Positions 6,097-12,449 of a DNA stretch of 12,449 nt are shown here, in pieces. Numbering within the stretch: the stretch's first letter is position 1; every line of letters begins with the position of its first letter. The DNA lies in contig CABUUJ010000060.1 in assembly GCA_902494715.1 (NCBI GenBank), positions 1-12,449 on the forward strand, read 5' to 3'. Both the position numbers and the translations under genes were made by a program. The notes below the pieces were generated by a model. It was not told the DNA's origin and did not search any database. It worked only from the letters and a program-made list of their open reading frames with translations. Source of the DNA: an uncultured Collinsella sp. (GTDB taxonomy: Bacteria; Actinomycetota; Coriobacteriia; Coriobacteriales; Coriobacteriaceae).

Positions 6097-7344
6097 CTAG
6101 CTCCTCGTATATCTACGCAGCGCGATGGCGGCGTTGTGCCCGCCAAAGCCCAGGTTGGTCGAAAGCGCCCAGGTAAGGTCGGCGCGAACCGCGCGATTGG
6201 GCGTGTAGTCAAGATCGCAGGCGGGATCGGGCGTGTGGTAGTTAATGGTCGGCGGCACCACGCCCTGCTCGAGCGCCATGGCGCAGGCCATGACCTCGAT
6301 GGCGCCCGTGGCACCGATCATGTGGCCGGTCATCGACTTAGTCGACGAGACGTGCGCGGCGCGCGCCGCGTCCTCGCCGAGCGCACGCTTAATGCCCGCC
6401 GTCTCGGACGAATCGTTGAGCTTGGTAGATGTGCCGTGGGCATTGATGTAGAGACCCTCGGAAGGCTTGACGTCGCCCTCGGTCACCGCCAGCGATATCG
6501 CGCGGGCAATGCCGGCAGCCTCGGGATCAGGGCTCGTGATGTGATAGGCATCATCGGTGTTGCCGTAGCCCACGACCTCGGCATAAATGTGCGCACCGCG
6601 CGCCTGCGCATGTTCCATGCTCTCGAGCACGAGCACGCAGGCGCCCTCGCCCATCACAAAGCCGTCGCGGTCTGCATCGAACGGACGGCAGGCCGTCGCG
6701 GGATCGGGGTTGGTGGTCAATGCGCGGCAGGACGTAAAGCCCGCAACGGCATCGGGGATAATTGCGGCCTCGGCGCCGCCCGCGAGGATCGCGTCGGCAT
6801 AGCCGTGCTTGATGGCGCGGAACGCCTCGCCCACCGCATGGGCCGAGGTCGCGCACGCGGTCACCACGGGCAGGGTCGGGCCCTTTGCCTTGTGGCGGAT
6901 TGCGATATTGCCCGATGCCATGTTGGGGATCATCATCGCGATCATATAGGGCGATGCGCGGCGGGGCCCACGTTCGGCAATCGTATGGACGTTGTCGACG
7001 AGCGTCGTCATGCCGCCCACGCCCGAGCCCACGTAGACGCCCAGGCGCTCGCGATCGATGGCGCCTTCGACATTAAAGCCCGCATCGTGCATGGCTTCGT
7101 CCGAAGCCGCCATCGCAAACTGAACGCAGGGGTCGAGATGCTTGGCGTCACGCTTGCCAAAGTACTCGTTGCCGTCAAAGCCCTTGACCTCGGCCGCCAC
7201 CTTGACGGTAAACGCATCGGTATCGAAGTGCGTGATCGGGCCGATGCCGCACGTGCCGGCGCACATGGCCGCCCAGGTGGCAAGCGCCGTGTTGCCGAGC
7301 GGCGATACGGCACCTATGCCGGTGATTGCAACTCTCTGTTCCAT
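6097..7344 (-). CDS. fabF: Beta-ketoacyl-ACP synthase II
   Basis: FabF condenses malonyl-ACP with acyl-ACP to extend the chain by two carbons. The 415-residue thiolase-fold protein has the Cys-His-His triad at Cys164 (in VVTACATSAHA), His303 (in NAHGTSTKLND) and His341 (in STKSMTGHMIGATGA), with Lys336 nearby. The positions match E. coli FabF (163, 303, 340) within one residue. The start is the second of two adjacent ATGs (7347 and 7344), chosen because GAGGAG lies 6 nt before it; a TTG at 7362 is also in frame but lacks a ribosome site. It is 39 bp after fabG. It is the only elongating condensing enzyme in the window; there is no FabB. Confidence 0.96.
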   Translation of the reverse strand: MEQRVAITGIGAVSPLGNTALATWAAMCAGTCGIGPITHFDTDAFTVKVAAEVKGFDGNEYFGKRDAKHLDPCVQFAMAASDEAMHDAGFNVEGAIDRERLGVYVGSGVGGMTTLVDNVHTIAERGPRRASPYMIAMMIPNMASGNIAIRHKAKGPTLPVVTACATSAHAVGEAFRAIKHGYADAILAGGAEAAIIPDAVAGFTSCRALTTNPDPATACRPFDADRDGFVMGEGACVLVLESMEHAQARGAHIYAEVVGYGNTDDAYHITSPDPEAAGIARAISLAVTEGDVKPSEGLYINAHGTSTKLNDSSETAGIKRALGEDAARAAHVSSTKSMTGHMIGATGAIEVMACAMALEQGVVPPTINYHTPDPACDLDYTPNRAVRADLTWALSTNLGFGGHNAAIALRRYTRS

Positions 7345-7383
7345 CATGGTCTCCTCATCCAAGCCGTTCTTCGGCCCTGGTTT

Positions 7384-8157
7384 CTACATCGCCATTCCGC
7401 CGTCGACGCGTACGACTTCGCCCGTAATGTAGGCAGCCGCATCGCTCACTAAAAATCGCACCACACCGGCCACCTCTTCGGGCTGCGCCATACGCTTAAG
7501 GGGAATCTGCTCCTCGGTTACCGTACGCACCTTCTCCGAGAGCTTTGCCGTCATATCCGTCTCGACAAACCCGGGGGCGACCGCGTTCACTCGTACGCCG
7601 CGGGGCGCAAGCTCGCGCGCCACCGCCTTGGTCAGGCCGATCACGCCCGCCTTGGAGGCAGCGTAGTTGGCTTGCCCGGCATTGCCCATCAGGCCCACGA
7701 CCGAGCTCATGTTGACGACGCAACCGCCACGCTGGCGCATAAAGGTCTTGGTGAGCGCGCGCGTCATGTTGAATGTTCCCTTGAGATTGACGTCGAGCAC
7801 GCGGTCGAAGGCGTCATCGCCCATGCGCATGAGCAGGCCATCGCGGGTGATGCCGGCGTTGTTGACGAGCGCCCAAATGGAGCCAAAGTCGTTGAGGACC
7901 GCTTCCACGCACGCGTTGACGGCAGCGGGGTCGGCCACGTCACATTGATATGAGCGCGCCGTGGCGCCAGCCGCCTCGCAGGCGTCGCACGTCTCGCGCG
8001 CCGCATCGACGCTGCCGGCATAGACGACGGCGATATCGTAGCCATCCTCCGCCAGACCGATAGCGCAGGCGCGGCCGATACCCCGCGAGCCGCCCGTGAC
8101 CAGTGCCACGCGACGTGAGTCGTTGCGCTCGAGCGCGACGTTGTTCAAGTTGCCCAT
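7384..8157 (-). CDS. fabG: 3-oxoacyl-ACP reductase
   Basis: FabG reduces 3-oxoacyl-ACP to 3-hydroxyacyl-ACP with NADPH. The 257-residue short-chain dehydrogenase has the Rossmann motif TGGSRGIG (21-28), NNAG (99-102), and the catalytic set Asn124, Ser152, Tyr165 and Lys169 (in NYAASKAG). It ends in the conserved RVDGGMAM. It has about 14 extra residues at the N terminus compared with E. coli FabG; the ATG at 8157 has an AAAGGA ribosome site 5 nt upstream, so the extension appears real. It begins 30 bp after fabD and precedes fabF. Confidence 0.96.
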   Translation of the reverse strand: MGNLNNVALERNDSRRVALVTGGSRGIGRACAIGLAEDGYDIAVVYAGSVDAARETCDACEAAGATARSYQCDVADPAAVNACVEAVLNDFGSIWALVNNAGITRDGLLMRMGDDAFDRVLDVNLKGTFNMTRALTKTFMRQRGGCVVNMSSVVGLMGNAGQANYAASKAGVIGLTKAVARELAPRGVRVNAVAPGFVETDMTAKLSEKVRTVTEEQIPLKRMAQPEEVAGVVRFLVSDAAAYITGEVVRVDGGMAM

Positions 8158-8187
8158 GTCGTTCCTTTCGGGTTACTGCCCTGTGGG

Positions 8188-9114
8188 CTATGCGAGCTCG
8201 TCGGCAATAGCTGCGACCTGTTCGGCCGTTTCGCACGAATACACACGAACGTCGCTCAACGTACGCTTGACCAAGCCGGACAGCGTTTTGCCGGGGCCGA
8301 CCTCAATAAACGTGTCGATGCCTTGATCCTGCAGAGCGTGCAGCGTGTCGACCCAGCGCACGGCATGACTCACCTGGTTGGCCAGCACCTCCGATGCCGC
8401 CTGCGGGTCGGCCGGATAAGGTGCCGCCGTCATATTTGCCATAACAGGAATGAGCAACGGGGACGGCGCGTGACCGGCCTCGATATATGCAGCAAGGTCA
8501 CAGGTCGCCTCGGCCATATAGGGGCTATGGAATGCACCCGACACCGCGACCTTCATGGCACGACCGCCAGCCTCTTTTACCAGGACGTCGAGGGTCTGCA
8601 ACGCATCGGGCGCTCCGGCCACAACCGTCTGCTGGGAACTGTTGTAGTTGACCGGCCAGCAGTCCTTGCCGGCCTGTTTTGCCAGGCCCTCAACTTGCGC
8701 TGCATCGAGCTTGATGACGGCGCGCATGCCGCCGGGGTGACGCTCGGCCGCCGTGGCCATAAGCGCCGCGCGCTCACACACGAGCTCAAAGCCCGCTCGC
8801 GTATCGAATGCTCCCGCAAAGGTGAGCGCGGCGACCTCGCCCAGCGAGAATCCCGCACAGGCGGCAGGCACCACGCCGCGCTCGCGCAGGGCGACGGCGG
8901 CAGCCAAGTCGTGCACGAACACGCAAGGCTGCGTGTTCTCGGTCTGCCGGAGCTCCTCTTTCGAGGCGCTCCGGCACTGCTCGCTGGTCCCCGGGCGTAC
9001 CTCATCGGCAATGGCGAACACCTCGGCAGCCGCCGGTGATGCTTCGATGAGGTCGACGCCCATCGCGGGATGCTGGGCACCCTGACCGGCAAACAGAAAC
9101 GCTACGCTACCCAT
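8188..9114 (-). CDS. fabD: Malonyl-CoA:ACP transacylase
   Basis: FabD transfers malonyl from CoA to the acyl carrier protein. The 308-residue protein, against 309 in E. coli, contains GQGAQ (10-14), the nucleophile Ser90 in GFSLGEVAAL, Arg115, the catalytic His196 in VSGAFHSPYM, and EVGPGKTLSGL near the C terminus. The nucleophile motif reads GFSLGE rather than GHSLGE. The frame is open back to 9216, but homology starts at MGSVAFLFAGQGAQ (9114), with AAGGGTG about 8 nt upstream. The start lies inside the end of fabK (13-nt overlap), which points to coupled translation. Confidence 0.95.
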   Translation of the reverse strand: MGSVAFLFAGQGAQHPAMGVDLIEASPAAAEVFAIADEVRPGTSEQCRSASKEELRQTENTQPCVFVHDLAAAVALRERGVVPAACAGFSLGEVAALTFAGAFDTRAGFELVCERAALMATAAERHPGGMRAVIKLDAAQVEGLAKQAGKDCWPVNYNSSQQTVVAGAPDALQTLDVLVKEAGGRAMKVAVSGAFHSPYMAEATCDLAAYIEAGHAPSPLLIPVMANMTAAPYPADPQAASEVLANQVSHAVRWVDTLHALQDQGIDTFIEVGPGKTLSGLVKRTLSDVRVYSCETAEQVAAIADELA

Positions 9115-10046
9115 GCGGACGCACCCTTCAGGACATGCTCGGCGCCATCGACCAGATCGTCGACGATTTCGCGTGCGCTCTGGCGTTCGTTGACCATACC
9201 GGCAATCTGTCCGCACAAATACGAACCCTCTTCGTAATTACCGTCCTTTGCGGCTTTACGAAGCGCTCCCGTGCCCATGGCCCCGAGCTCCTCGGGGCTT
9301 GCGCCCGCCGCCTCGTTCTTGGCATACGCGTTGGTGAAGGGGCTCCTGAGGGCGCGAACCGGATGTCCCGTCGAGCGACCGGTCGCACGCGTCGACGTGT
9401 CGCCCGCCTTGAGCACCAGCTCTTTGTACTGTTCGGATACGGTGCACTCGTTTGCGACCAGAAAGCGTGTTCCCACCTGGACGCCGGCAGCGCCGAGCAT
9501 AAAGGCGGCCGCCACACCGCGGCCATCGGCGATGCCGCCAGCCGCAACCACGGGAATATCGACCGCATCGACAACCTGCGGGACAAGTGCCATCGTCGAG
9601 GTCTCGCCAATATGGCCGCCTGATTCGGTACCCTCGGCAACCACGGCAGTGGCTCCGCGACGCGCCACGAGACGCGCCAGCGCCACCGAGGCAACGACCG
9701 GGATGACCTTGATGCCCGCATCGCCCCAGGCCTTCATGTACTTGGTGGGATTGCCGGCGCCGGTCACCACAACGGGCACCCGCTCATCGATCACCACTTG
9801 TGCGACCTCGTCGACAAACGGGCTCATGAGCATAACGTTGACGCCAAAGGGCTTATCCGTCTTGGCGCGCAGCTCGTGAATCTGATCGCGCAGCCAGTTT
9901 GCGTCGGCATTCATGGCCGCGATAATGCCTAAGCCGCCCGCCTCGGACACGGCAGATGCCAGCGAGGCATCGGCAATCCAGGCCATGCCACCCTGGAACA
10001 CGGGTTTTTCGATGCCGAGCAGATCGCAGAGAGGAGACTTGAGCAT
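9102..10046 (-). CDS. fabK: Enoyl-ACP reductase II, FMN-dependent
   Basis: FabK catalyses the last reduction of each elongation cycle, enoyl-ACP to acyl-ACP, using FMN and NAD(P)H. The 314-residue TIM-barrel protein resembles the nitronate monooxygenase/IMP dehydrogenase fold: VFQGGMAWIADASLA near the N terminus, His145 in TESGGHIGET (matching the catalytic His144 of pneumococcal FabK), and the flavin phosphate-binding GGIADGRGVAAAFMLGA plus GTRF. Position between acpP and fabD supports FabK over a nitronate monooxygenase. The stop of acpP and the start run together as TAGTGATG; GTG (10049) or ATG (10046) could be used, with GGAG 5 or 8 nt upstream. FabK enzymes are not inhibited by triclosan, so lineages relying on it resist that agent. 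Confidence 0.94.
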   Translation of the reverse strand: MLKSPLCDLLGIEKPVFQGGMAWIADASLASAVSEAGGLGIIAAMNADANWLRDQIHELRAKTDKPFGVNVMLMSPFVDEVAQVVIDERVPVVVTGAGNPTKYMKAWGDAGIKVIPVVASVALARLVARRGATAVVAEGTESGGHIGETSTMALVPQVVDAVDIPVVAAGGIADGRGVAAAFMLGAAGVQVGTRFLVANECTVSEQYKELVLKAGDTSTRATGRSTGHPVRALRSPFTNAYAKNEAAGASPEELGAMGTGALRKAAKDGNYEEGSYLCGQIAGMVNERQSAREIVDDLVDGAEHVLKGASAWVA

Positions 10047-10048
10047 CA

Positions 10049-10285
10049 CTACTTCTCCAATGCCGCCTCGACCGTATCGACGAACTCGCCGACCGTCTTG
10101 GGGTTCTCCTCGGTATCGAGCTCAATGCCAAACTCGTCCTCGACGGCAACGAGGATCTCGACGGTACCCAAGCTGTCGAGGCCAATCTCCTCGAGCGTGG
10201 ACTCGGGCTTCATCTCGACGTCGTCAAGGCCAACGGTCTCGCGGATAACGTCGCAAACGCGCTCGAAGGTCTTCTGATCTGCCAT
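10049..10285 (-). CDS. acpP: Acyl carrier protein
   Basis: The 78-residue acidic protein carries growing acyl chains on a 4'-phosphopantetheine arm. The attachment site is Ser38 in the DSL motif (EIGLDSLGTVEI). It has the usual four-helix length and strongly negative composition. The ATG is preceded by AAGGAG 7 nt upstream. It follows fabH after a 52-bp gap, the largest within the operon, consistent with separately strong translation of an abundant protein. The stop overlaps the region of the fabK start. Confidence 0.97.
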   Translation of the reverse strand: MADQKTFERVCDVIRETVGLDDVEMKPESTLEEIGLDSLGTVEILVAVEDEFGIELDTEENPKTVGEFVDTVEAALEK

Positions 10286-10337
10286 GGTAGTTCTCCTTTG
10301 TTTGTGCCCTAGGGGCGTTTTCTTTTCCTATGTGCGA

Positions 10338-11297
10338 CTACTTCCAACGAAGTAGATAGCCACCTACATCCAAGCCGGCGCCAAATCCGACCAGGGCGAT
10401 GGTGTCGCCCGCGTGCAGCGCGCCGGTATTTGCCAGTCGATCGAGAGCAAGCGGAATGCATGCGCTCGAAATGTTGCCGGTCTCGCGCAACGTGCGAACC
10501 ACGCGCTCGTCCGGCACGCCCAGGCGCTTGACCGCCTGACTCAGGATTCGTTCGTTAGCCTGATGGAATACAAAATGGTCGATGTCTTCGACCGAAATGC
10601 CCGCATCGCTCGCAAGCTTATGGACCGTGTCGCAGATGGCGTTGACGCCGAACTTGAACACGCGGCGGCCATTCATGGAAAGCACGCTTTCGCGGTCCTG
10701 TACCGTCCTATACGGCGAGGAGCCCGCCAATCCGGGGACGCGCAGTGTTTCGACGTCAGGCGACGTCGAAAGCTCAACAGCAAGGGGATTCTCTCCCCCG
10801 GCCTCCATGACTGCAGCGCTCGCGCCATCGCCAAAGAGCACGCACGTGGCACGATCGGTCCAATCGAGCGCGCGCGTCATCTGCTCGGCGGCAACGACCA
10901 GCACGTGCTCGGCGCGACCTCGGGCGATATAGCCCTCGGCGACATCGAGCGCAAAAACGAAGCCAGCACAAGCCGCCGAAACGTCGAAGGCAGGACATGT
11001 GGCACCCAGGCGCTCAGCAACGGCGCACGCTTCGGCGGGAACGAGATGATCGCCCGTCGTCGTCGAACAGACGATAAGATCCAGCTGGCTCGCGTCGATT
11101 CCGGATACCTGGAGTGCCCGCTCGCTCGCCGCTACGGCAAGGTCGTCGAGTGACTCAGTGGTGCAGACGTGGCGGCTCTTGATACCGGTGCGGGTAAAAA
11201 TCCACTCATCCGAGGTATCGAGGAACTCGGACAGCTCGTCGTTGGAAACGCTGCGCTCGGGAAGAGCCGAGCCCGTTCCCAGTATCGTGAAACCCAT
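10338..11297 (-). CDS. fabH: Beta-ketoacyl-ACP synthase III
   Basis: FabH starts fatty acid synthesis by condensing a primer acyl-CoA with malonyl-ACP. The 319-residue protein has the catalytic triad Cys110 (in VSAACAGFVFAL), His245 (in FVFHQANERIL) and Asn275 (in TGNISSA), closely matching E. coli (112, 244, 274), and the C-terminal GFGAGLDVGGYLLRW. The frame extends upstream to 11426 but only MGFTILGTGSALP onward is homologous, and the ATG at 11297 has an almost ideal AAGGAGG site (plus 11304-11310) 6 nt before it. It is the first gene of the operon, so its promoter region should control all ten genes. Primer preference (acetyl versus branched) cannot be decided from the sequence alone. Confidence 0.96.
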   Translation of the reverse strand: MGFTILGTGSALPERSVSNDELSEFLDTSDEWIFTRTGIKSRHVCTTESLDDLAVAASERALQVSGIDASQLDLIVCSTTTGDHLVPAEACAVAERLGATCPAFDVSAACAGFVFALDVAEGYIARGRAEHVLVVAAEQMTRALDWTDRATCVLFGDGASAAVMEAGGENPLAVELSTSPDVETLRVPGLAGSSPYRTVQDRESVLSMNGRRVFKFGVNAICDTVHKLASDAGISVEDIDHFVFHQANERILSQAVKRLGVPDERVVRTLRETGNISSACIPLALDRLANTGALHAGDTIALVGFGAGLDVGGYLLRWK

Positions 11298-11314
11298 CAC
11301 TAACCTCCTTTGAG

Positions 11315-11332
11315 TTGTTGACGTGTTTACAT
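11315..11332. promoter_or_regulatory. Operator-like site, copy 1 (leader of fabH)
   Basis: TTGTTGACGTGTTTACAT differs at one base from copy 2 at 11363-11380. Each contains an imperfect palindrome of the form TGTTnACnnGTnnACA. This copy lies in the likely 5' leader of fabH, just upstream of the ribosome site, so a bound repressor could block elongation. The repeat is plain in the sequence; its role as a protein-binding site is inferred. Confidence 0.6.
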
Positions 11333-11361
11333 CGACCAAGAGAGGATAGCGCATTTCAGTC

Positions 11362-11391
11362 ATTGTTGACGTGTTAACATTAAATTGTCCA
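11362..11391 (-). promoter_or_regulatory. Candidate promoter of the fatty acid operon
   Basis: On the minus strand, TGGACA (plus 11386-11391) is one base from the -35 consensus and is followed after 18 bp by AACAAT (plus 11362-11367), a four-of-six match to -10. This would start transcription near 11355, about 58 nt before fabH. Operator-like copy 2 lies across the spacer and -10. The assignment is by eye and other hexamers are possible. Confidence 0.4.
11363..11380. promoter_or_regulatory. Operator-like site, copy 2 (over the candidate promoter)
   Basis: TTGTTGACGTGTTAACAT matches copy 1 at 17 of 18 bases, with a 48-bp period and the same orientation. Its core TGTTGACGTGTTAACA is an imperfect 16-bp palindrome, the kind of symmetry bound by dimeric repressors. 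Lying in the middle of the divergent region, it could also affect birA transcription. No gene for a matching regulator is in the window. Confidence 0.6.
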
Positions 11392-11473
11392 AATGCGACA
11401 AAGGCTTCACATTGTGTCTGCCTCACGACACCATTACGTTATTCACTTATTCATTAAGGAGGTAGCAGCCGCT

Positions 11474-12250
11474 ATGGATGCCAAATTAACGATAGTCGAC
11501 GTAACCGGATCGACCAACGATGACCTGCTCGAAGCAGGAAAACAGGGAGCGCCGCACGGCACAGGACTTGCCGCCCGGGCTCAGACAGCAGGACGCGGCC
11601 GGCGCGGCCACAAGTGGGATTCAACCGCCGGCAACCTATTGCTTTCGATTGTCCTGCGTCCATGCGTTAATCCTGCAAAGTACTCTGGTCTTGCCGCCGT
11701 CAGCGGCCTAGCGGTGCTCGAGGCGCTCGAAAAGCAGGGTCTTGCAAACGAGATTGGCCTCAAATGGCCCAACGACCTGGTCGCGCGAGGACGCAAGCTC
11801 GGCGGCATTCTGGTCGAGGCGGCACGCGATAACGAAGGCAAACCTTTCGCCGTCTGCGGCATTGGCGTCAATGTGAACTATGTGCCTTCGGAGGTTCCCG
11901 ATGGCGGCCTGCCGGCAATCGGTCTCTCGGACCTCAACGAGAATGTTCCCGCCGTCGATGTGCTACTCAAGGAGGTCTATCACACCGTCGTAAACGCTGT
12001 GGACGCGTGGGCAGAGCGTCTCAACGCCAAGGAAGAAGACGCCGGACCGCTCGCGCCCGTCCACGGCGAATATATCGGTCATCTCAATTGGATTGGGGAT
12101 CACGTTATCGCCCGTTCCCCCGCTGGGGACGAACTGGCGCGTGGAATCTTTCAAACGGTCGATGACTTTGGTCGCGCGTGCATCGAGACAGAAGACGACT
12201 TGCGATCCTTCCATTTTGAGGAGGCATCGCTGCGCCCCATGGGTAAATAA
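11474..12250 (+). CDS. birA: Biotin-[acetyl-CoA-carboxylase] ligase, monofunctional
   Basis: The enzyme activates biotin with ATP and attaches it to the lysine of biotin-dependent carboxylases, here most likely Lys124 of AccB. The 258-residue protein begins directly with the catalytic domain: GSTNDDL (12-18), the biotinyl-AMP loop GRGRRGHKW (40-48), KWPNDL (97-102) and KLGGILVE (108-115), with a C-terminal SH3-like domain after about residue 205. The N-terminal helix-turn-helix of E. coli BirA is absent, so it should not repress transcription. The frame is open back to 11393, but homology starts at MDAKLTIVDVTGSTND. An AAGGAGG site (11456-11462) precedes this ATG by 11 nt, a little long. It is divergent from the operon that encodes its substrate and shares its control region. 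Confidence 0.94.
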   Translation: MDAKLTIVDVTGSTNDDLLEAGKQGAPHGTGLAARAQTAGRGRRGHKWDSTAGNLLLSIVLRPCVNPAKYSGLAAVSGLAVLEALEKQGLANEIGLKWPNDLVARGRKLGGILVEAARDNEGKPFAVCGIGVNVNYVPSEVPDGGLPAIGLSDLNENVPAVDVLLKEVYHTVVNAVDAWAERLNAKEEDAGPLAPVHGEYIGHLNWIGDHVIARSPAGDELARGIFQTVDDFGRACIETEDDLRSFHFEEASLRPMGK

Positions 12251-12330
12251 GGCGCCACAGCCACCCATTCGGCTGCATTACCCGGGTCCCCAAGGCCACC
12301 ATTCAAAACAAAAGAGCCCCGCTACCGTAA
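12251..12330. other. Short spacer between birA and the insertion sequence
   Basis: No gene or clear terminator for birA is visible. The A-rich run CAAAACAAAAG (12306-12316) gives a T-rich stretch on the minus strand just outside the insertion sequence end, which might stop transcription leaving the element, but the associated stem is weak. Confidence 0.4.
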
Positions 12331-12369
12331 TGAACTGCATCCCAATTCTTGGACGGGCTAATTAGCGGC

Positions 12370-12449
12370 CTACGCCGCACATAGGGACTGATTCCGGAAC
12401 TCCTCCGGGGTCAGTCCCTTTAGTTTAACCTGCCTCCTTCTCGTGTTCC
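12370..12449 (-). CDS. IS3-family transposase, C-terminal end (partial)
   Basis: The minus strand entering at the window edge reads NTRRRQVKL, then KGLTPEEFRNQSLCAA and a TAG stop at 12370-12372. The pattern YN-x-RR-x-x-x-KLKGLTPxEFR is the conserved end of the IS3-family OrfB integrase-type transposase. The 5' part, including the catalytic DDE residues, is outside the window, so whether the copy is intact cannot be judged. Confidence 0.88.
   Translation of the reverse strand, partial: NTRRRQVKLKGLTPEEFRNQSLCAA
12383..12419 (+). other. Strong 16-bp hairpin in the end of the insertion sequence
   Basis: AGGGACTGATTCCGGA (12383-12398) pairs fully with TCCGGGGTCAGTCCCT (12404-12419) around a 5-nt loop, with two G-U pairs, when transcribed from the plus strand. 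The minus-strand RNA would have two A-C mismatches there. It is followed by a weak T-rich stretch (CCCTTTAGTTT). It lies within the transposase codons for GLTPEEFRNQS. It may terminate or impede transcription entering from birA. Confidence 0.6.

Larger units (their letters stand above)
12331..12449 (-). mobile_element. IS3-family (IS150-like) insertion sequence, right end
   Basis: The sequence from 12331, TGAACTGCATCCCAATTC then TTGGACGG, strongly resembles the terminal inverted repeat of IS150-group elements, which begin TGTACTGCACCC and continue TTGGACG. It is followed inward by the transposase 3' end on the minus strand, the arrangement expected for the right end of an IS3-family element. 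The rest lies beyond the window. Target duplication cannot be checked because the other end is not present. Confidence 0.85.

Noticed and set aside
7345..7383. A small GCCG/CGGC hairpin in the fabG-fabF gap
   Set aside because: Four base pairs with no T-tract or other signal; expected by chance in GC-rich sequence.
5095..7452. A 785-codon open frame on the plus strand, antisense to accC, fabZ, accB and fabF
   Set aside because: It covers well-supported genes on the other strand, is rich in His, Arg, Ala and Gly as expected for the complement of GC-rich codons, and has no recognisable domain or ribosome site.
9102..10046. Nitronate monooxygenase as the identity of the FMN protein
   Set aside because: The fold is shared, but the location between acpP and fabD, the catalytic-type His145 and the absence of any other enoyl reductase in the operon favour FabK.
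10300..10330. A small GCCC-TAG-GGGC hairpin followed by GTTTTCTTTT on the plus strand between acpP and fabH
   Set aside because: It would be a terminator on the strand with no gene nearby, and the stem is only four to five base pairs; on the minus strand it lacks a T-tract.
11298..11426. An N-terminal extension of FabH upstream of 11297
   Set aside because: The extra residues are not FabH-like, would cover both operator-like repeats and the candidate promoter, and the strong AAGGAGG site fits the start at 11297.
11385..11440. Plus-strand promoter for birA
   Set aside because: Several hexamers such as TTGTGT with TACGTT are at workable spacing, but none is near enough to consensus to assign.

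Overview
The window is a GC-rich bacterial chromosomal segment dominated by one long leftward (minus-strand) operon for type II fatty acid synthesis, from fabH near 11.3 kb down to accDA ending at 2.12 kb. The gene order fabH-acpP-fabK-fabD-fabG-fabF-accB-fabZ-accC-accDA matches the order known from streptococci and related Firmicutes. Here it sits in a GC-rich genome, with accD and accA fused into one reading frame. That combination, plus a biotin ligase lacking a DNA-binding domain, suggests a member of the Coriobacteriia such as Collinsella. This is an inference from layout and protein character; there is no rRNA or other taxonomic marker in the window.

Region by region. Positions 1-158 hold no gene but contain a nested inverted-repeat structure (1-91). 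Positions 159-785 (minus) encode a histidine phosphatase and 825-1979 (minus) a six-helix cation diffusion facilitator with an unusual second C-terminal domain; the two are 39 bp apart and probably co-transcribed. A clear intrinsic terminator (2059-2090), preceded by another palindrome, ends the fatty acid operon. Positions 2120-11297 are the operon itself, with gene overlaps or short gaps throughout, indicating translational coupling. Positions 11298-11473 are a divergent control region carrying two nearly identical 18-bp sequences, 48 bp apart, that look like operators. Positions 11474-12250 (plus) encode a biotin-protein ligase. Positions 12331-12449 are one end of an IS3-family insertion sequence: a terminal inverted repeat and the last 25 or so residues of its transposase.

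How the genes work together. AccB (biotin carrier), AccC (biotin carboxylase) and AccDA (fused carboxyltransferase) make malonyl-CoA. FabD moves malonyl to AcpP, FabH starts chains, and FabF/FabG/FabZ/FabK run the elongation cycle. BirA, encoded divergently from the same control region, attaches biotin to Lys124 of AccB. The only enoyl reductase here is the flavoenzyme FabK. No dedicated unsaturated-fatty-acid gene (fabA, fabB, fabM) and no adjacent regulator gene (fabT or fapR type) is present in the window.

I did not find a defence system, CRISPR array, tRNA or rRNA. The observations most worth following are the paired operator-like sites, the duplicated C-terminal domain and N/D/D/D metal site of the transporter, and the palindromic element at the left edge.
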